Below are positions 32,634 through 40,749 of a stretch of DNA of 64,000 nucleotides, piece by piece. Below the pieces are notes generated by a model. The model was not told the DNA's origin. It searched no databases and saw nothing but the letters and a program-made list of their open reading frames with translations. Numbering within the stretch: position 1 is the stretch's first letter; each line of letters opens with the position of its first letter. The stretch comes from Hominisplanchenecus_A murintestinalis (GTDB taxonomy: Bacteria > Bacillota > Clostridia > Lachnospirales > Lachnospiraceae): assembly GCF_943193015.1 (NCBI RefSeq), contig NZ_CALPCM010000006.1:54482-118481 (forward strand), in the 5' to 3' direction. The position numbers and the translations under genes were made by a program.

Positions 32634-33176
32634 TTAGCCGAAGTACCTCTTTAACAGTCCCTCAAATGCCTTGCCATGTCTTGCCTCATCCCTTGCCATC
32701 TCATGAACGGTGTCATGGATTGCATCCAGGTTCAGGGCTTTTGCACGTTTAGCCAGGTCGGTCTTGCCTGCAGTAGCGCCGTTTTCAGCATCTACACGCA
32801 TCTCAAGGTTTTTCTTTGTGCTGTCAGTTACGACTTCACCGAGCAGTTCAGCAAACTTTGCAGCGTGTTCTGCCTCTTCGTAAGCAGCTTTCTCCCAGTA
32901 TAATCCGATTTCCGGATATCCTTCTCTGTGAGCAACTCTTGCCATTGCCAGGTACATACCAACCTCAGAGCACTCGCCCTCGAAGTTTGCCCTCAAATCA
33001 GCCAGGATGTCCTCTGGTACGCCCTGTGCCACGCCTACTACGTGCTCAGCTGCCCAAGTCCTTTCTCCCGCCTGTTTTGTAAATTTAGAAGCAGGTGCTT
33101 TACATACCGGACAAACTTCCGGTGCTGCTTCTCCTTCTGCAACATAACCACATACATTACATACCCATTTAGCCAT
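32634..33176 (-). CDS. Reverse rubrerythrin (rubredoxin domain first)
   Basis: Non-heme di-iron peroxidase of 180 residues. The start at 33176 has AAAGGAG upstream; the longer frame to 33227 enters the operator. Domain order is rubredoxin-like (WVCNVCGYVAEGEAAPEVCPVCKAP, two C-x2-C pairs), then a ferritin-like four-helix bundle with di-iron residues in FEGECSEVGMYL, YEEAEHAAKF and ARDEARHGKAF. This reversed order is the revRbr type known in Clostridia, an H2O2/O2 scavenger in anaerobes. A palindromic operator lies 55 bases before the start, and a Fur/PerR-type regulator gene is directly upstream on the same strand. Confidence 0.92.
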   Translation of the reverse strand: MAKWVCNVCGYVAEGEAAPEVCPVCKAPASKFTKQAGERTWAAEHVVGVAQGVPEDILADLRANFEGECSEVGMYLAMARVAHREGYPEIGLYWEKAAYEEAEHAAKFAELLGEVVTDSTKKNLEMRVDAENGATAGKTDLAKRAKALNLDAIHDTVHEMARDEARHGKAFEGLLKRYFG

Positions 33177-33230
33177 TATTAAAATCTCCTTTTTCATATA
33201 TTTTTTTCGTGCGGCAATAGCCGTCACTTA

Positions 33231-33253
33231 AAATCAGTAATAATTACTGATTT
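33231..33253. promoter_or_regulatory. PerR/Fur-type operator before rubrerythrin
   Basis: Perfect inverted repeat AAATCAGTAAT-A-ATTACTGATTT, resembling a Per box (AT-rich 7-1-7 core with flanks). It lies between the regulator stop and the rubrerythrin start. Confidence 0.7.
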
Positions 33254-33297
33254 AACTTACCATAGTTTCGAAGGCTCGTCAAGAGATTTTCGGAAAT

Positions 33298-33687
33298 TTA
33301 TGGTTTTTTAATACAATCCCCACAAATCCCATAAAAATTCGTGACATGGCTGTCAATTTTTCCCGGAAAGTTTTTTTGGGCAATACCCAGAATGGAATCG
33401 ATGCCTTCCATTTCCAGGTCTGAGACTTTATGGCATTTGCGGCAGATAAAATGATTGTGCGGAGTAATTCGTCCGTCGAAACGGTCTGCCCCGTCTCCGG
33501 TGGTGATTTTTATAATTTCCCCCATATCAGCCAGCAGGGAAAGGTTGCGATAAACAGTTCCGAGGCTGATATTAGGAAACTTTTCACGCAGATTTGTGTA
33601 AACGGTGTCGGCGGTGGGGTGGTCAATTCTGGAGGCCAGAAATTCTTTGACGGCTTCTCTCTGCCGGCTGTATTTTAAAGTAGGCAT
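33298..33687 (-). CDS. perR: Fur-family regulator, PerR-like
   Basis: Protein of 129 residues starting at 33687 behind AAAGGA; the longer frame to 33723 lacks a ribosome site. Winged helix: TADTVYTNLREKFPNISLGTVYRNLSLLADMGE. Regulatory metal residues: DRFDGRITPHNHFICRKC (PerR-like H-x-H after an Asp). Two structural zinc pairs: CRKC and CGDC. Position beside a rubrerythrin with a palindromic operator on each side fits a peroxide-sensing repressor that controls itself and the rubrerythrin. Fur or Zur cannot be fully excluded from sequence. Confidence 0.85.
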   Translation of the reverse strand: MPTLKYSRQREAVKEFLASRIDHPTADTVYTNLREKFPNISLGTVYRNLSLLADMGEIIKITTGDGADRFDGRITPHNHFICRKCHKVSDLEMEGIDSILGIAQKNFPGKIDSHVTNFYGICGDCIKKP

Positions 33688-33741
33688 GGATGCAATTCCT
33701 TTCTTTTGAAAAATACTTTGCATTCAACAATTTTCATAAAA

Positions 33742-33761
33742 ATAGTAATCATTATTACTAT
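33742..33761. promoter_or_regulatory. Fur/PerR-type operator before the regulator gene
   Basis: Inverted repeat ATAGTAAT-CATT-ATTACTAT 55 bases upstream of the regulator start, similar in core (AGTAAT/ATTACT) to the box at 33231. Confidence 0.6.
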
Positions 33762-33822
33762 GAATATGATAGGGGATGCACGGCAATTTGTCAATTGTTT
33801 GTTAGAGCCTGGGAAAATTGGA

Positions 33823-33964
33823 GTAACAGTTCAGCCCAGGACTTTGCACTTGCTGCAAAGTCCGTGAGAATGCATAAATTCAGCCAGAGAATCCAGCCTT
33901 TTGCGAACAGCAAACTTTAATGGACTGGATTCCGTAACAGTGAAGCCGTAGGCTGAACTGTTAC
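33823..33964. repeat. Structured 142-bp repeat, family A copy 1
   Basis: Ends are 14-bp perfect inverted repeats (GTAACAGTTCAGCC and its complement). Inside are a hairpin GGACTTTGCA / TGCAAAGTCC, a second hairpin GAATCCAG / CTGGATTC enclosing TTTGC / GCAAA, and a third GTAACAGT / ACTGTTAC that competes with the terminal pairing. A near-identical copy in the same orientation is at 57211-57353. It lies between the perR-like gene and trxB. No coding potential. Confidence 0.9.
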
Positions 33965-34083
33965 AAACCGGAAGTTGAAACCGGGTAATGATAATTTTTG
34001 AAAAAACCTGAGGAAACTGTGGTTGAACGGCGGCAAAATATGATATATTAATAAAAAAAGTGCAGCATTAAAGGAGAAGAGGT

Positions 34084-35007
34084 ATGGATAAGGTATATGA
34101 TTTACTGATCATCGGTTCGGGACCGGCAGGGCTGGCGGCCGCCATTTACGCACAGAGGGCAAAGCTTTCTACGGTAGTGTTGGAAAAGGAATATATCAGC
34201 GGCGGGCAGGTGGTGAATACTTACGAGGTAGACAATTATCCGGGACTTCCGGGAATCAATGGGTACGAATTGGGAGTCAAGTTTCGGGAACATGCGGATC
34301 AGCTTGGAGCGGAATTTGTTACGGCCGAAGTGGAGGAAATTATAATAGAAGAAACAGTGAAAAAGGTGGAGTCTTCTGCTGGGGAATATCGGGCGAAAGC
34401 ATTGGTTTTGGCAATGGGAGCAGCCCATAGGGAACTGGGGGTTCCGGGAGAGAAGGAGCTGGCAGGAATGGGAGTTTCTTATTGCGCAACCTGCGACGGA
34501 GCTTTCTTCCGGGGAAGGAGAGTGGCAGTGGTTGGCGGCGGCGACGTAGCTGTTGAGGATGCGATTTTCCTGGCGCGGGGATGCGAGAAGGTAGTATTGA
34601 TTCACCGTAGGGATGAGCTTCGGGCGGCGAAGAGCCTGCAGGAGCGCCTTTTCGCTTGTGAGAATGTGGAAATTATATGGGATACTGCTGTCAGGGAGAT
34701 AAACGGTGAAGATCATGTAGAATCCATACGGCTGGAGAATTTGAAGACCGGAGAAAAAAGGAGCCTGGATATGGACGGAGTCTTTGTGGCAGTAGGCGTG
34801 ATTCCAAATTCCCGGATTATTAAAGAACTGGTAGGAGTAGATGAAAACGGATACATTTTGGCAGGCGAGGACTGTGCTTCCAGCGTGAAGGGCATCTTTG
34901 CGGCAGGAGATATCCGAAAGAAACCGCTGCGCCAGATTGTCACTGCAGTGGCAGACGGGGCGAATGCGGTGACTGCTGTACAGGAATACCTGCTGTCTGT
35001 GCAATGA
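34084..35007 (+). CDS. trxB: Thioredoxin reductase (NAD(P)/FAD-dependent)
   Basis: Flavoprotein of 307 residues. FAD-binding GSGPAGLAAAIYAQRA at the N-terminus, redox-active CATCDGAFF (C-x2-C) at about residue 137, NAD(P)-binding VVGGGDVAVEDA, and the C-terminal FAD motif GIFAAGDIRKKPLRQI. AAGGAGAAG lies upstream of the ATG. It is divergent from the peroxide-stress genes and separated from them by the family A repeat. No thioredoxin gene is adjacent, so the partner could be thioredoxin or a glutaredoxin-like protein elsewhere. Confidence 0.93.
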   Translation: MDKVYDLLIIGSGPAGLAAAIYAQRAKLSTVVLEKEYISGGQVVNTYEVDNYPGLPGINGYELGVKFREHADQLGAEFVTAEVEEIIIEETVKKVESSAGEYRAKALVLAMGAAHRELGVPGEKELAGMGVSYCATCDGAFFRGRRVAVVGGGDVAVEDAIFLARGCEKVVLIHRRDELRAAKSLQERLFACENVEIIWDTAVREINGEDHVESIRLENLKTGEKRSLDMDGVFVAVGVIPNSRIIKELVGVDENGYILAGEDCASSVKGIFAAGDIRKKPLRQIVTAVADGANAVTAVQEYLLSVQ

Positions 35008-35069
35008 GCGTTAGAATGGCGCTTATTGCATGGAATGATAGTTTCATCCGGGTTTTTCCAGATTGATGC

Positions 35070-35098
35070 TTGCGGTAAGAGGGATTCTCTGTTATACT
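35070..35098 (+). promoter_or_regulatory. Promoter for pfp
   Basis: TTGCGG, 17-base spacer, TATACT, 86 bases upstream of the start. Confidence 0.65.
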
Positions 35099-35184
35099 TT
35101 TTTCAATAGGCGTCCTGGACTGCCGCAGGCATAAACGGGGGCGCTTGGTAAACACACTAATATAATTTTAGGAGGAATGAACGA

Positions 35185-36417
35185 ATGAAAGGGAACATTG
35201 TAGTAGGTCAGTCAGGAGGACCGACAGCCGTTATCAATTCCAGCCTTGCAGGCGTATTCAGTGCGGCAAAGGCATTAGGAGTTAAGAAAATCTATGGTAT
35301 GCATCACGGAATCCAGGGCTTCCTGAATGAAGACTTGATTGATATTTCTGAGTATGTAAAGGATGATAAGGATGTGGAACTGCTGAAAAGGACACCGTCA
35401 GCTTTCCTTGGCTCCTGCCGTTACAAACTGCCGAAGATTGAAGGAAACGAAGAAGTATACGATAAAATTTTTGAGATTTTAGAGAAATATGATATCGAGT
35501 GCCTGTTCTATATCGGCGGAAATGATTCTATGGATACGATTAAGATGCTCTCCGATTATGCGGCAATGAAGGGCAAATCACAGAGGTTTATGGGCGTTCC
35601 AAAGACGATTGACAACGACCTTCCGATTACAGACCATTGTCCGGGATATGGTTCCGCAGCAAAATATATTGCAACTTCTATGAAAGAGATTATCCGCGAT
35701 AACGAGAGCTTTGGCGTTGAGAAGCCGACCGTTACGATCGTAGAGATTATGGGACGCCATGCAGGATGGCTGACAGCAGCGGCAGCGCTTTCCAGAGGCG
35801 AGGATTGTGACGGACCGGATATGATTTATCTGCCGGAAGTTACCTTTGATGTGGATGATTTCGTGGAGAGAGTGAAGAAGCTTGCGGCAGAGAAGAGTTC
35901 TGTTGTCATCGCAGTTTCCGAAGGGCTGAAACTCGCGGACGGACGTTTTGCATGTGAGCTTGGAAATGCTTCTGATTTTGTGGATGCATTTGGACATAAG
36001 CAGCTTTCAGGCTGCGCGGCAGCCCTGGCAAATATCGTGGCAGGCGCTACAGGACTTAAGACACGTGCCGTAGAGTTCTCTACTCTGCAGAGGGCTGCTA
36101 CACATATTGCTTCCCTTCAGGATATTAATGAAGCGTTCAGCGTAGGTTATCTGGCTGGACAGGCGGCAGAGGAAGGCAAGACAGGCATGATGATTACGAT
36201 TGACGTAAAAGAGCGCAATCCGTATCAGGTAGGTTACAGCATCTATGATATCCACGCAATTGCAAACGTAGAGCGTCCGGTTCCGGCTGAGTGGATTATC
36301 AACGACGGTACAGATGTGAGCGAGGAGTATGTAAACTATGCGCGTCCTCTGATTCTGGGCGAGCTGACGCCGATGATGGTAAACGGTACGCCGAGACATC
36401 TGGTTCTGAAAAAATAA
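35185..36417 (+). CDS. pfp: 6-phosphofructokinase, probably pyrophosphate-dependent
   Basis: Phosphofructokinase of 410 residues. N-terminal GQSGGPTAVINSSLAG, then IGGNDSMDT (Gly111-Gly-Asn-Asp) and VPKTIDNDL (Pro139-Lys140-Thr-Ile-Asp143), and EIMGRHAGWL for fructose 6-phosphate binding. ATP enzymes carry G-G-D-G and P-G-T-I-D at these places. The non-glycine residue and the lysine seen here are features of PPi-dependent PFKs. The donor should be confirmed biochemically. AGGAGGAA precedes the ATG. It ends in a tetraloop (TTCG) terminator. Confidence 0.88.
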   Translation: MKGNIVVGQSGGPTAVINSSLAGVFSAAKALGVKKIYGMHHGIQGFLNEDLIDISEYVKDDKDVELLKRTPSAFLGSCRYKLPKIEGNEEVYDKIFEILEKYDIECLFYIGGNDSMDTIKMLSDYAAMKGKSQRFMGVPKTIDNDLPITDHCPGYGSAAKYIATSMKEIIRDNESFGVEKPTVTIVEIMGRHAGWLTAAAALSRGEDCDGPDMIYLPEVTFDVDDFVERVKKLAAEKSSVVIAVSEGLKLADGRFACELGNASDFVDAFGHKQLSGCAAALANIVAGATGLKTRAVEFSTLQRAATHIASLQDINEAFSVGYLAGQAAEEGKTGMMITIDVKERNPYQVGYSIYDIHAIANVERPVPAEWIINDGTDVSEEYVNYARPLILGELTPMMVNGTPRHLVLKK

Positions 36418-36437
36418 TAACAGGCTATGGAAGAAAA

Positions 36438-36464
36438 GCAGGCTCCTTCGGGAACCTGTTTTTT
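36438..36464 (+). terminator. Terminator of pfp
   Basis: GCAGGCTCC-TTCG-GGAACCTGT hairpin with T-run. Confidence 0.85.
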
Positions 36465-36489
36465 CAGGCAAATTTTTCAAAATTAGTAC

Positions 36490-36518
36490 TTGCATTCGTG
36501 AAAGGCAAGTGGTATACT
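36490..36518 (+). promoter_or_regulatory. Promoter of the alpha-type ribosomal cluster
   Basis: TTGCAT, 17-base spacer, TATACT, 88 bases before rpmJ. Confidence 0.75.
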
Positions 36519-36605
36519 GGTAAACGAACTTTGTGTCAGGACGCTATTTTTGTGTCCTTTTATGCTTGCATACAAGCGGCAATAATGGTGAAAGGAGGCA
36601 TAACC

Positions 36606-36719
36606 ATGAAGGTTAGATCATCAGTGAAACCTATTTGCGAAAAATGCAAAATCATCAAGAGAAAGGGCAGCATCAGAGTAATCTGTGAAAACCCGAAGCA
36701 CAAACAGCGCCAGGGATAG
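36606..36719 (+). CDS. rpmJ: 50S ribosomal protein L36
   Basis: 37-residue zinc-ribbon protein: MKVRSSVKPICEKCKIIKR, then the second half of the zinc site (VICENPKHKQRQG). Three Cys plus one His ligand are present (C+ form). AAAGGAGG lies upstream. It starts the cluster here; infA, normally just upstream in Firmicutes, is absent. Confidence 0.97.
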   Translation: MKVRSSVKPICEKCKIIKRKGSIRVICENPKHKQRQG

Positions 36720-37176
36720 GCATAGGATATGGAATGGATGCATATGTGTGCATTTCGTGGAAAAGCTGTCCGATGCGCGGAGCGAATCGGACGTTTAGGT
36801 TTATGTTTGTGAAATTGAAAGCGGCTGCAGTGTGACGCACCAGGCGGTGTTGTTATACTGATGACAATATATAGTAGAGTAGCGACGGAGAGAAATGTTA
36901 AGTAGCCTGTAAAGCTTCTTTTGCATTTTGTTGCTGTTGTATTACACGAGATATATTGCTCAAATACCGGACTTATGAGTACCGTCATGGGTGCGGAAAG
37001 GTCGTATTTATGCGGCTGGATATCAAAGAGGGGGCAGTCGTTTTTGACTGCCAGTCTGAAGGTATCTCAATTAGGGACAATATTTATGAAGGCGCAGGGG
37101 GCGCACGGCATTTCAGACACTGTCCACCCGGGGCAGTGGGCTGCGTGGACCGGCCGGGAAAATGGAGGAAAATTAC
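36720..37176 (+). other. 457-bp non-coding interval before rpsM with several hairpins
   Basis: No supported gene. Hairpins seen: GTCCGAT / ATCGGAC (about 36769-36793), GGCAGTC-GTTTTT-GACTGCC (37033-37052) and CACTG / CAGTG just before the rpsM ribosome site. A TATACT-like -10 stands near 36853 with only a poor -35. The length and structure would suit an autoregulatory ribosomal leader, which is inference. Confidence 0.45.
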
Positions 37177-37545
37177 ATGGCTCGTATTGCTGGTGTAGAC
37201 TTACCAAGAGAAAAACGTGTAGAAATCGGTTTAACTTATGTATACGGAATCGGCAGGGCAAGCTCAAACAAGATTCTTGCGGCTGCAAATGTGAATCCGG
37301 ATACGCGTGTCAGGGATCTTACGGATGAGGAAGTGTCCAGAATTCGTGACGTTATGGATGAGCATTATACCGTAGAGGGTGATTTGAGAAGAGAAATCGC
37401 CCTGAATATCAAGAGACTTCAGGAAATCGGATGCTACAGGGGAATCCGTCACAGGAAAGGGCTTCCTGTACGTGGACAGAAGACCAAGACAAATGCAAGG
37501 ACAAGAAAAGGTCCGAAGAGAACGGTTGCAAACAAGAAGAAATAA
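37177..37545 (+). CDS. rpsM: 30S ribosomal protein S13
   Basis: 122-residue protein starting MARIAGVDLPREKRVEIGLTY behind GGAGG. The helix-turn-helix GIGRASSNKIL and the basic C-terminal tail (RGLPVRGQKTKTNARTRKG-like) are as in the family. It contacts the 50S subunit at the head of 30S. First of the contiguous S13-S11-S4-alpha-L17 genes. Confidence 0.98.
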   Translation: MARIAGVDLPREKRVEIGLTYVYGIGRASSNKILAAANVNPDTRVRDLTDEEVSRIRDVMDEHYTVEGDLRREIALNIKRLQEIGCYRGIRHRKGLPVRGQKTKTNARTRKGPKRTVANKKK

Positions 37546-37610
37546 AAAGCTACCGAACCATAAGTAACAAGTTGACAAGTAATCATTATGAGAAAGTAGG
37601 TTAGTTTAAA

Positions 37611-38006
37611 ATGGCTAAAAAAGTTACCAAAAAAGTGACAAAAAAGCGTATAAAGAAAAACGTTGAACGCGGACAGGCACATATCCAGTCATCTTTCAAT
37701 AACACAATCGTTACCCTGACAGATGCAGAGGGAAATGCTTTATCATGGGCAAGTGCCGGTGGTCTGGGATTTAGAGGTTCAAGGAAATCTACTCCATATG
37801 CAGCGCAGATGGCAGCAGAGACTGCTACAAAGGCAGCATTAGTACATGGTCTGAAAACGGTAGACGTATTCGTGAAGGGTCCTGGTTCAGGACGCGAAGC
37901 AGCAATCCGTGCATTATCAGCGTGTGGTCTGGAAGTAACCAGTATCAGGGACGTAACACCTGTACCGCATAACGGATGTCGCCCGCCCAAACGTAGAAGA
38001 GTCTAA
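37611..38006 (+). CDS. rpsK: 30S ribosomal protein S11
   Basis: 131-residue protein with the lysine-rich N-terminus and the signature GPGSGREAAIRALSACGLEVTSIRDVTPVPHNGCRPPKRRRV region of the S11 family (quoted by its key parts GPGSGRE, DVTPVPHNGCRPPK). Forms the 30S platform with S18. It lies between rpsM and rpsD in the usual order. Confidence 0.98.
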   Translation: MAKKVTKKVTKKRIKKNVERGQAHIQSSFNNTIVTLTDAEGNALSWASAGGLGFRGSRKSTPYAAQMAAETATKAALVHGLKTVDVFVKGPGSGREAAIRALSACGLEVTSIRDVTPVPHNGCRPPKRRRV

Positions 38007-38024
38007 TGAGGAGGTATTAGGAAG

Positions 38025-38618
38025 ATGGCAGTTAATAGAGTTCCTGTTCTTAAAAGATGCAGATCACTTGGTTTAGACCCGGTTTATTTAGGGGTCGATA
38101 AGAAGTCTACAAGAGAGTTGAAGAGAGCGAACCGTAAAATGAGTGAGTACGGTTTACAGCTCAGAGAAAAACAGAAAGCGAAATTTATTTACGGCGTTCT
38201 GGAGAAACCTTTCAGAAATTATTATAAAAAAGCCGAGAGAATGTCAGGCATGACAGGTACAAACCTGATGGTTATGCTGGAGATGAGACTGGACAGCGTT
38301 GTTTTTCGTTTAGGATTTGCAAGGACAAGAAGAGAGGCAAGGCAGATTGTTGACCATAAGCATGTCCTTGTGAACGGCAAGCAGGTAAACATTCCTTCTT
38401 ATTTGGTAAAGGTTGGGGATGTTATCGAAATCAAAGAGAAATGCAAATCAATGCAGAGATATAAAGACATCGTAGAAGTTACCGGAGGAAGGCTTGTTCC
38501 GGAGTGGCTTGACTGCGATTTAGAGGCTCTGAGAGGTACTGTAAAAGAGACACCGGCAAGAGAAGCGATTGACGTACCAGTGGATGAGATGCTTATTGTC
38601 GAGTTATATTCTAAGTAA
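38025..38618 (+). CDS. rpsD: 30S ribosomal protein S4
   Basis: 197-residue primary assembly protein. The N-terminus (MAVNRVPVLKRCRSLGLDPV) lacks the C-x-x-C zinc site, so it is the zinc-free form. The S4 RNA-binding domain is visible at RLDSVVFRLGFARTRREARQIVDHKHVLVNG. In E. coli S4 represses the alpha operon; whether it does here, perhaps through the long rpsM leader, is open. Confidence 0.98.
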   Translation: MAVNRVPVLKRCRSLGLDPVYLGVDKKSTRELKRANRKMSEYGLQLREKQKAKFIYGVLEKPFRNYYKKAERMSGMTGTNLMVMLEMRLDSVVFRLGFARTRREARQIVDHKHVLVNGKQVNIPSYLVKVGDVIEIKEKCKSMQRYKDIVEVTGGRLVPEWLDCDLEALRGTVKETPAREAIDVPVDEMLIVELYSK

Positions 38619-38667
38619 AATTGTAGGAACCCTCGTAACTATATAAACCCAAAGGAGGGACTTGATA

Positions 38668-39627
38668 GTGTTCGATTTTAACAGACCTAAAATTGAAATC
38701 TCTGAGATATCCGAAGACAAAAAATATGGCAGATTTGTTGTAGAGCCGCTGGAAAGAGGCTATGGGACAACTCTGGGAAATTCTCTCCGCAGGATTATGC
38801 TTTCTTCTTTGCCGGGCGCAGCAGTGAGCCAGGTAAAGATTGAAGGTGTACTGCATGAGTTCAGTTCCATTCCCGGTGTGAAAGAGGATGTAACTGAAAT
38901 TATCATGAATCTTAAATCCCTGGCCATTCAGAACAACAGTGAGACAAACGAGGCGAAAATTGCCTATATTGAATTTGAGGGCGAAGGGATTGTAACAGCG
39001 GCTGATATTCAGGCAGACCAGGATATTGTCATTATGAATCCGGATCAGGTGATTGCTACCTTAAACGGCGGCGTAGACAGCAAGCTGTTTATGGAGCTTA
39101 CGATTACCAAGGGAAGGGGATATGTAAGCGCAGAAAAAGGAAAGACGGAGGACATGCCGATCGGCGTAATCGCGGTAGATGCGATTTACACTCCGGTAGA
39201 GCGTGTGAACCTTACAGTTGCCAATACCCGTGTCGGTCAGGTGACAGACTATGACAAACTGACACTGGATGTATATACAAACGGTACGCTGGCGCCGGAT
39301 GAGGCAGTGAGCCTGTCTGCGAAAGTACTGAGTGAGCATCTGAACTTGTTCATTGACCTTTCAGAGAATGCCAAATGTGCAGAAGTCATGATAGAGAAAG
39401 AGGACAATGAAAAAGGCAAGGTGTTGGATATGAACATTGATGAGCTGGAGCTGTCTGTTCGTTCTTATAACTGCTTAAAGAGGGCAGGTATCAACACCGT
39501 GGCAGAATTGTGCAACAGGACTTCTGAAGATATGATGAAAGTCCGTAACTTGGGACGGAAATCACTTGAAGAAGTATTAGGAAAATTGAAAGAGCTTGGA
39601 TTGGAGCTGAACGCAGGTGACGAATAA
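38668..39627 (+). CDS. rpoA: DNA-directed RNA polymerase subunit alpha
   Basis: 319 residues. The GTG at 38668 is chosen because AAAGGAGGG ends eight bases before it; the TTG at 38662 is too close. N-terminal dimerisation domain: GRFVVEPLERGYGTTLGNSLRRIML. The C-terminal DNA-binding domain (alpha-CTD) begins near LELSVRSYNCLKRAGINTVAEL and ends with RNLGRKSLEEVLGKLKELGL. Sits between rpsD and rplQ. Confidence 0.98.
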   Translation: MFDFNRPKIEISEISEDKKYGRFVVEPLERGYGTTLGNSLRRIMLSSLPGAAVSQVKIEGVLHEFSSIPGVKEDVTEIIMNLKSLAIQNNSETNEAKIAYIEFEGEGIVTAADIQADQDIVIMNPDQVIATLNGGVDSKLFMELTITKGRGYVSAEKGKTEDMPIGVIAVDAIYTPVERVNLTVANTRVGQVTDYDKLTLDVYTNGTLAPDEAVSLSAKVLSEHLNLFIDLSENAKCAEVMIEKEDNEKGKVLDMNIDELELSVRSYNCLKRAGINTVAELCNRTSEDMMKVRNLGRKSLEEVLGKLKELGLELNAGDE

Positions 39628-39762
39628 AAACCTGTATATTTGCATCTTTAGAGATGTGAAAGCAGTTCCGTTTAGGCGGCGAGTAGACATTATGGAATAA
39701 AAGCACTCCCGAAGTAAGCCCGAAGAGCATTCGCGGGTGTTCCACAAATGGAGGAAAAAATC

Positions 39763-40299
39763 ATGGCAGGTTATAGAAAACTTAGCAGAACATCAAGCCA
39801 GAGAAAGGCTTTAATCAGAGGACAGGTAACTTCCTTAATCCAGCATGGAAAAATTGTTACAACAGAGGCAAAGGCAAAAGAAATCCGTAAGGTTGCAGAA
39901 GGTCTGATTGCACTTGCTGTAAAAGAGAAAGACAATTACGAGACTGTTACAGTTACTGCAAAAGTACCGCGCAAGGATAAAGATGGTAAGAGAGTGAAAG
40001 AAGTTGTGGACGGAAAGAAAGTTACCGTTTATGACGAAGTTCAGAAGGAAATCAAAAAGGATCTTCCTTCCAGGCTTCATGCAAGACGCCAGATGAACAA
40101 AGTGCTCTACACAGTAAAAGAAGTTCCGCAGGAAGCAGCCGGCAAAAAAAGAAATACAAAGGAAATTGATCTGGCTGAGAAGTTATTCACAGAAATCGCT
40201 CCGAAATATGCGAGCCGCAACGGAGGTTATACCAGGATTGTAAAGATTGGTCTTCGTAAAGGCGACGCAGCGATGGAAGTTCTTCTGGAGCTGGTATAA
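39763..40299 (+). CDS. rplQ: 50S ribosomal protein L17 (long form)
   Basis: 178 residues. Start MAGYRKLSRTSSQRKALIRGQ behind GGAGG. The conserved halves of L17 are separated by an insertion of roughly 50 residues rich in Lys and Glu (around KVPRKDKDGKRVKEVVDGKK). Most L17 proteins have about 115-130 residues; long forms occur in Lachnospiraceae. It ends the cluster, followed by a terminator at 40322-40354. The ecfA/ecfT/truA genes that usually follow in Firmicutes are replaced by an accessory insert. Confidence 0.97.
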   Translation: MAGYRKLSRTSSQRKALIRGQVTSLIQHGKIVTTEAKAKEIRKVAEGLIALAVKEKDNYETVTVTAKVPRKDKDGKRVKEVVDGKKVTVYDEVQKEIKKDLPSRLHARRQMNKVLYTVKEVPQEAAGKKRNTKEIDLAEKLFTEIAPKYASRNGGYTRIVKIGLRKGDAAMEVLLELV

Positions 40300-40321
40300 G
40301 AGCAGAAACTTTATGGGATCA

Positions 40322-40354
40322 AGCAGGTTGAATTTCGATTCATCCTGCTTTCTT
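40322..40354 (+). terminator. Terminator of the ribosomal cluster
   Basis: AGCAGGTTGAAT / ATTCATCCTGCT hairpin followed by a T-rich stretch, 22 bases after rplQ. Confidence 0.7.
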
Positions 40355-40412
40355 TGCAATCAATAATGCTGGTGGTAAGCAGCATAGAGATGGTATATTT
40401 TTTGGTACATGG

Positions 40413-40448
40413 GATAAGCTATGTGCATAGATATTTTGTATAGCTATC
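40413..40448. promoter_or_regulatory. Inverted repeat, possible operator of the SIR2/HExxH module
   Basis: GATAAGCTAT and ATAGCTATC arms separated by about 17 bases, upstream of the small ORF and the accessory operon. No clear -35/-10 pair was found, so its role is a guess. Confidence 0.3.
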
Positions 40449-40490
40449 GTTTTTTCTATGGTAGCATTATTGGAGACAAGAGGTGCAGGT

Positions 40491-40652
40491 ATGGCGGGAA
40501 AGAAGTTGGATAAAAAGAAATTGTGGTTAGAGAATATAGCCCCTGCTGGGAAAAAGAGCAACATGCGTTCCCCTAAAAAGGATTTGCGTATGCCGATGCA
40601 TGAGTATTCAGAGAAAACAAGGATTTTCAGTCCGGTAAGCAGAGGAATATGA
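40491..40652 (+). CDS. Small basic protein, 53 residues, unknown
   Basis: Starts MAGKKLDKKKLWLENIAP with AAGAGGTGC upstream. Rich in Lys/Arg (about a quarter of residues) and without a membrane segment, cysteine pair or recognisable helix-turn-helix. Stands 98 bases before the 955-residue gene and may belong to the same insert. It could be a small regulator or component, or a chance ORF. Confidence 0.4.
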   Translation: MAGKKLDKKKLWLENIAPAGKKSNMRSPKKDLRMPMHEYSEKTRIFSPVSRGI

Positions 40653-40674
40653 TAACATGACGTTCATGAAGGGC

Positions 40675-40710
40675 AGCCCTGTGCTATGGAGAAATCTATA
40701 GGCAGGGCTT
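40675..40710 (+). terminator. Hairpin between the small ORF and the 955-residue gene
   Basis: AGCCCTGTGCTAT / ATAGGCAGGGCT stem (mostly paired, one T-G) with a short TT tail. Could be an attenuator or a processing hairpin in the leader of the operon. Confidence 0.4.
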
Positions 40711-40749
40711 TCCTGATTGATAGAAAGATTTGTACAGGGAGGTGGCAGC

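Noticed and set aside
32531..32752. 73-codon plus-strand ORF over the rubrerythrin end
   Set aside because: Overlaps the 3' end of a well-supported gene on the other strand and the terminator.
36956..37198. 80-codon ORF in the leader before rpsM
   Set aside because: No ribosome site, overlaps the rpsM start and has no recognisable pattern; treated as part of the structured leader.
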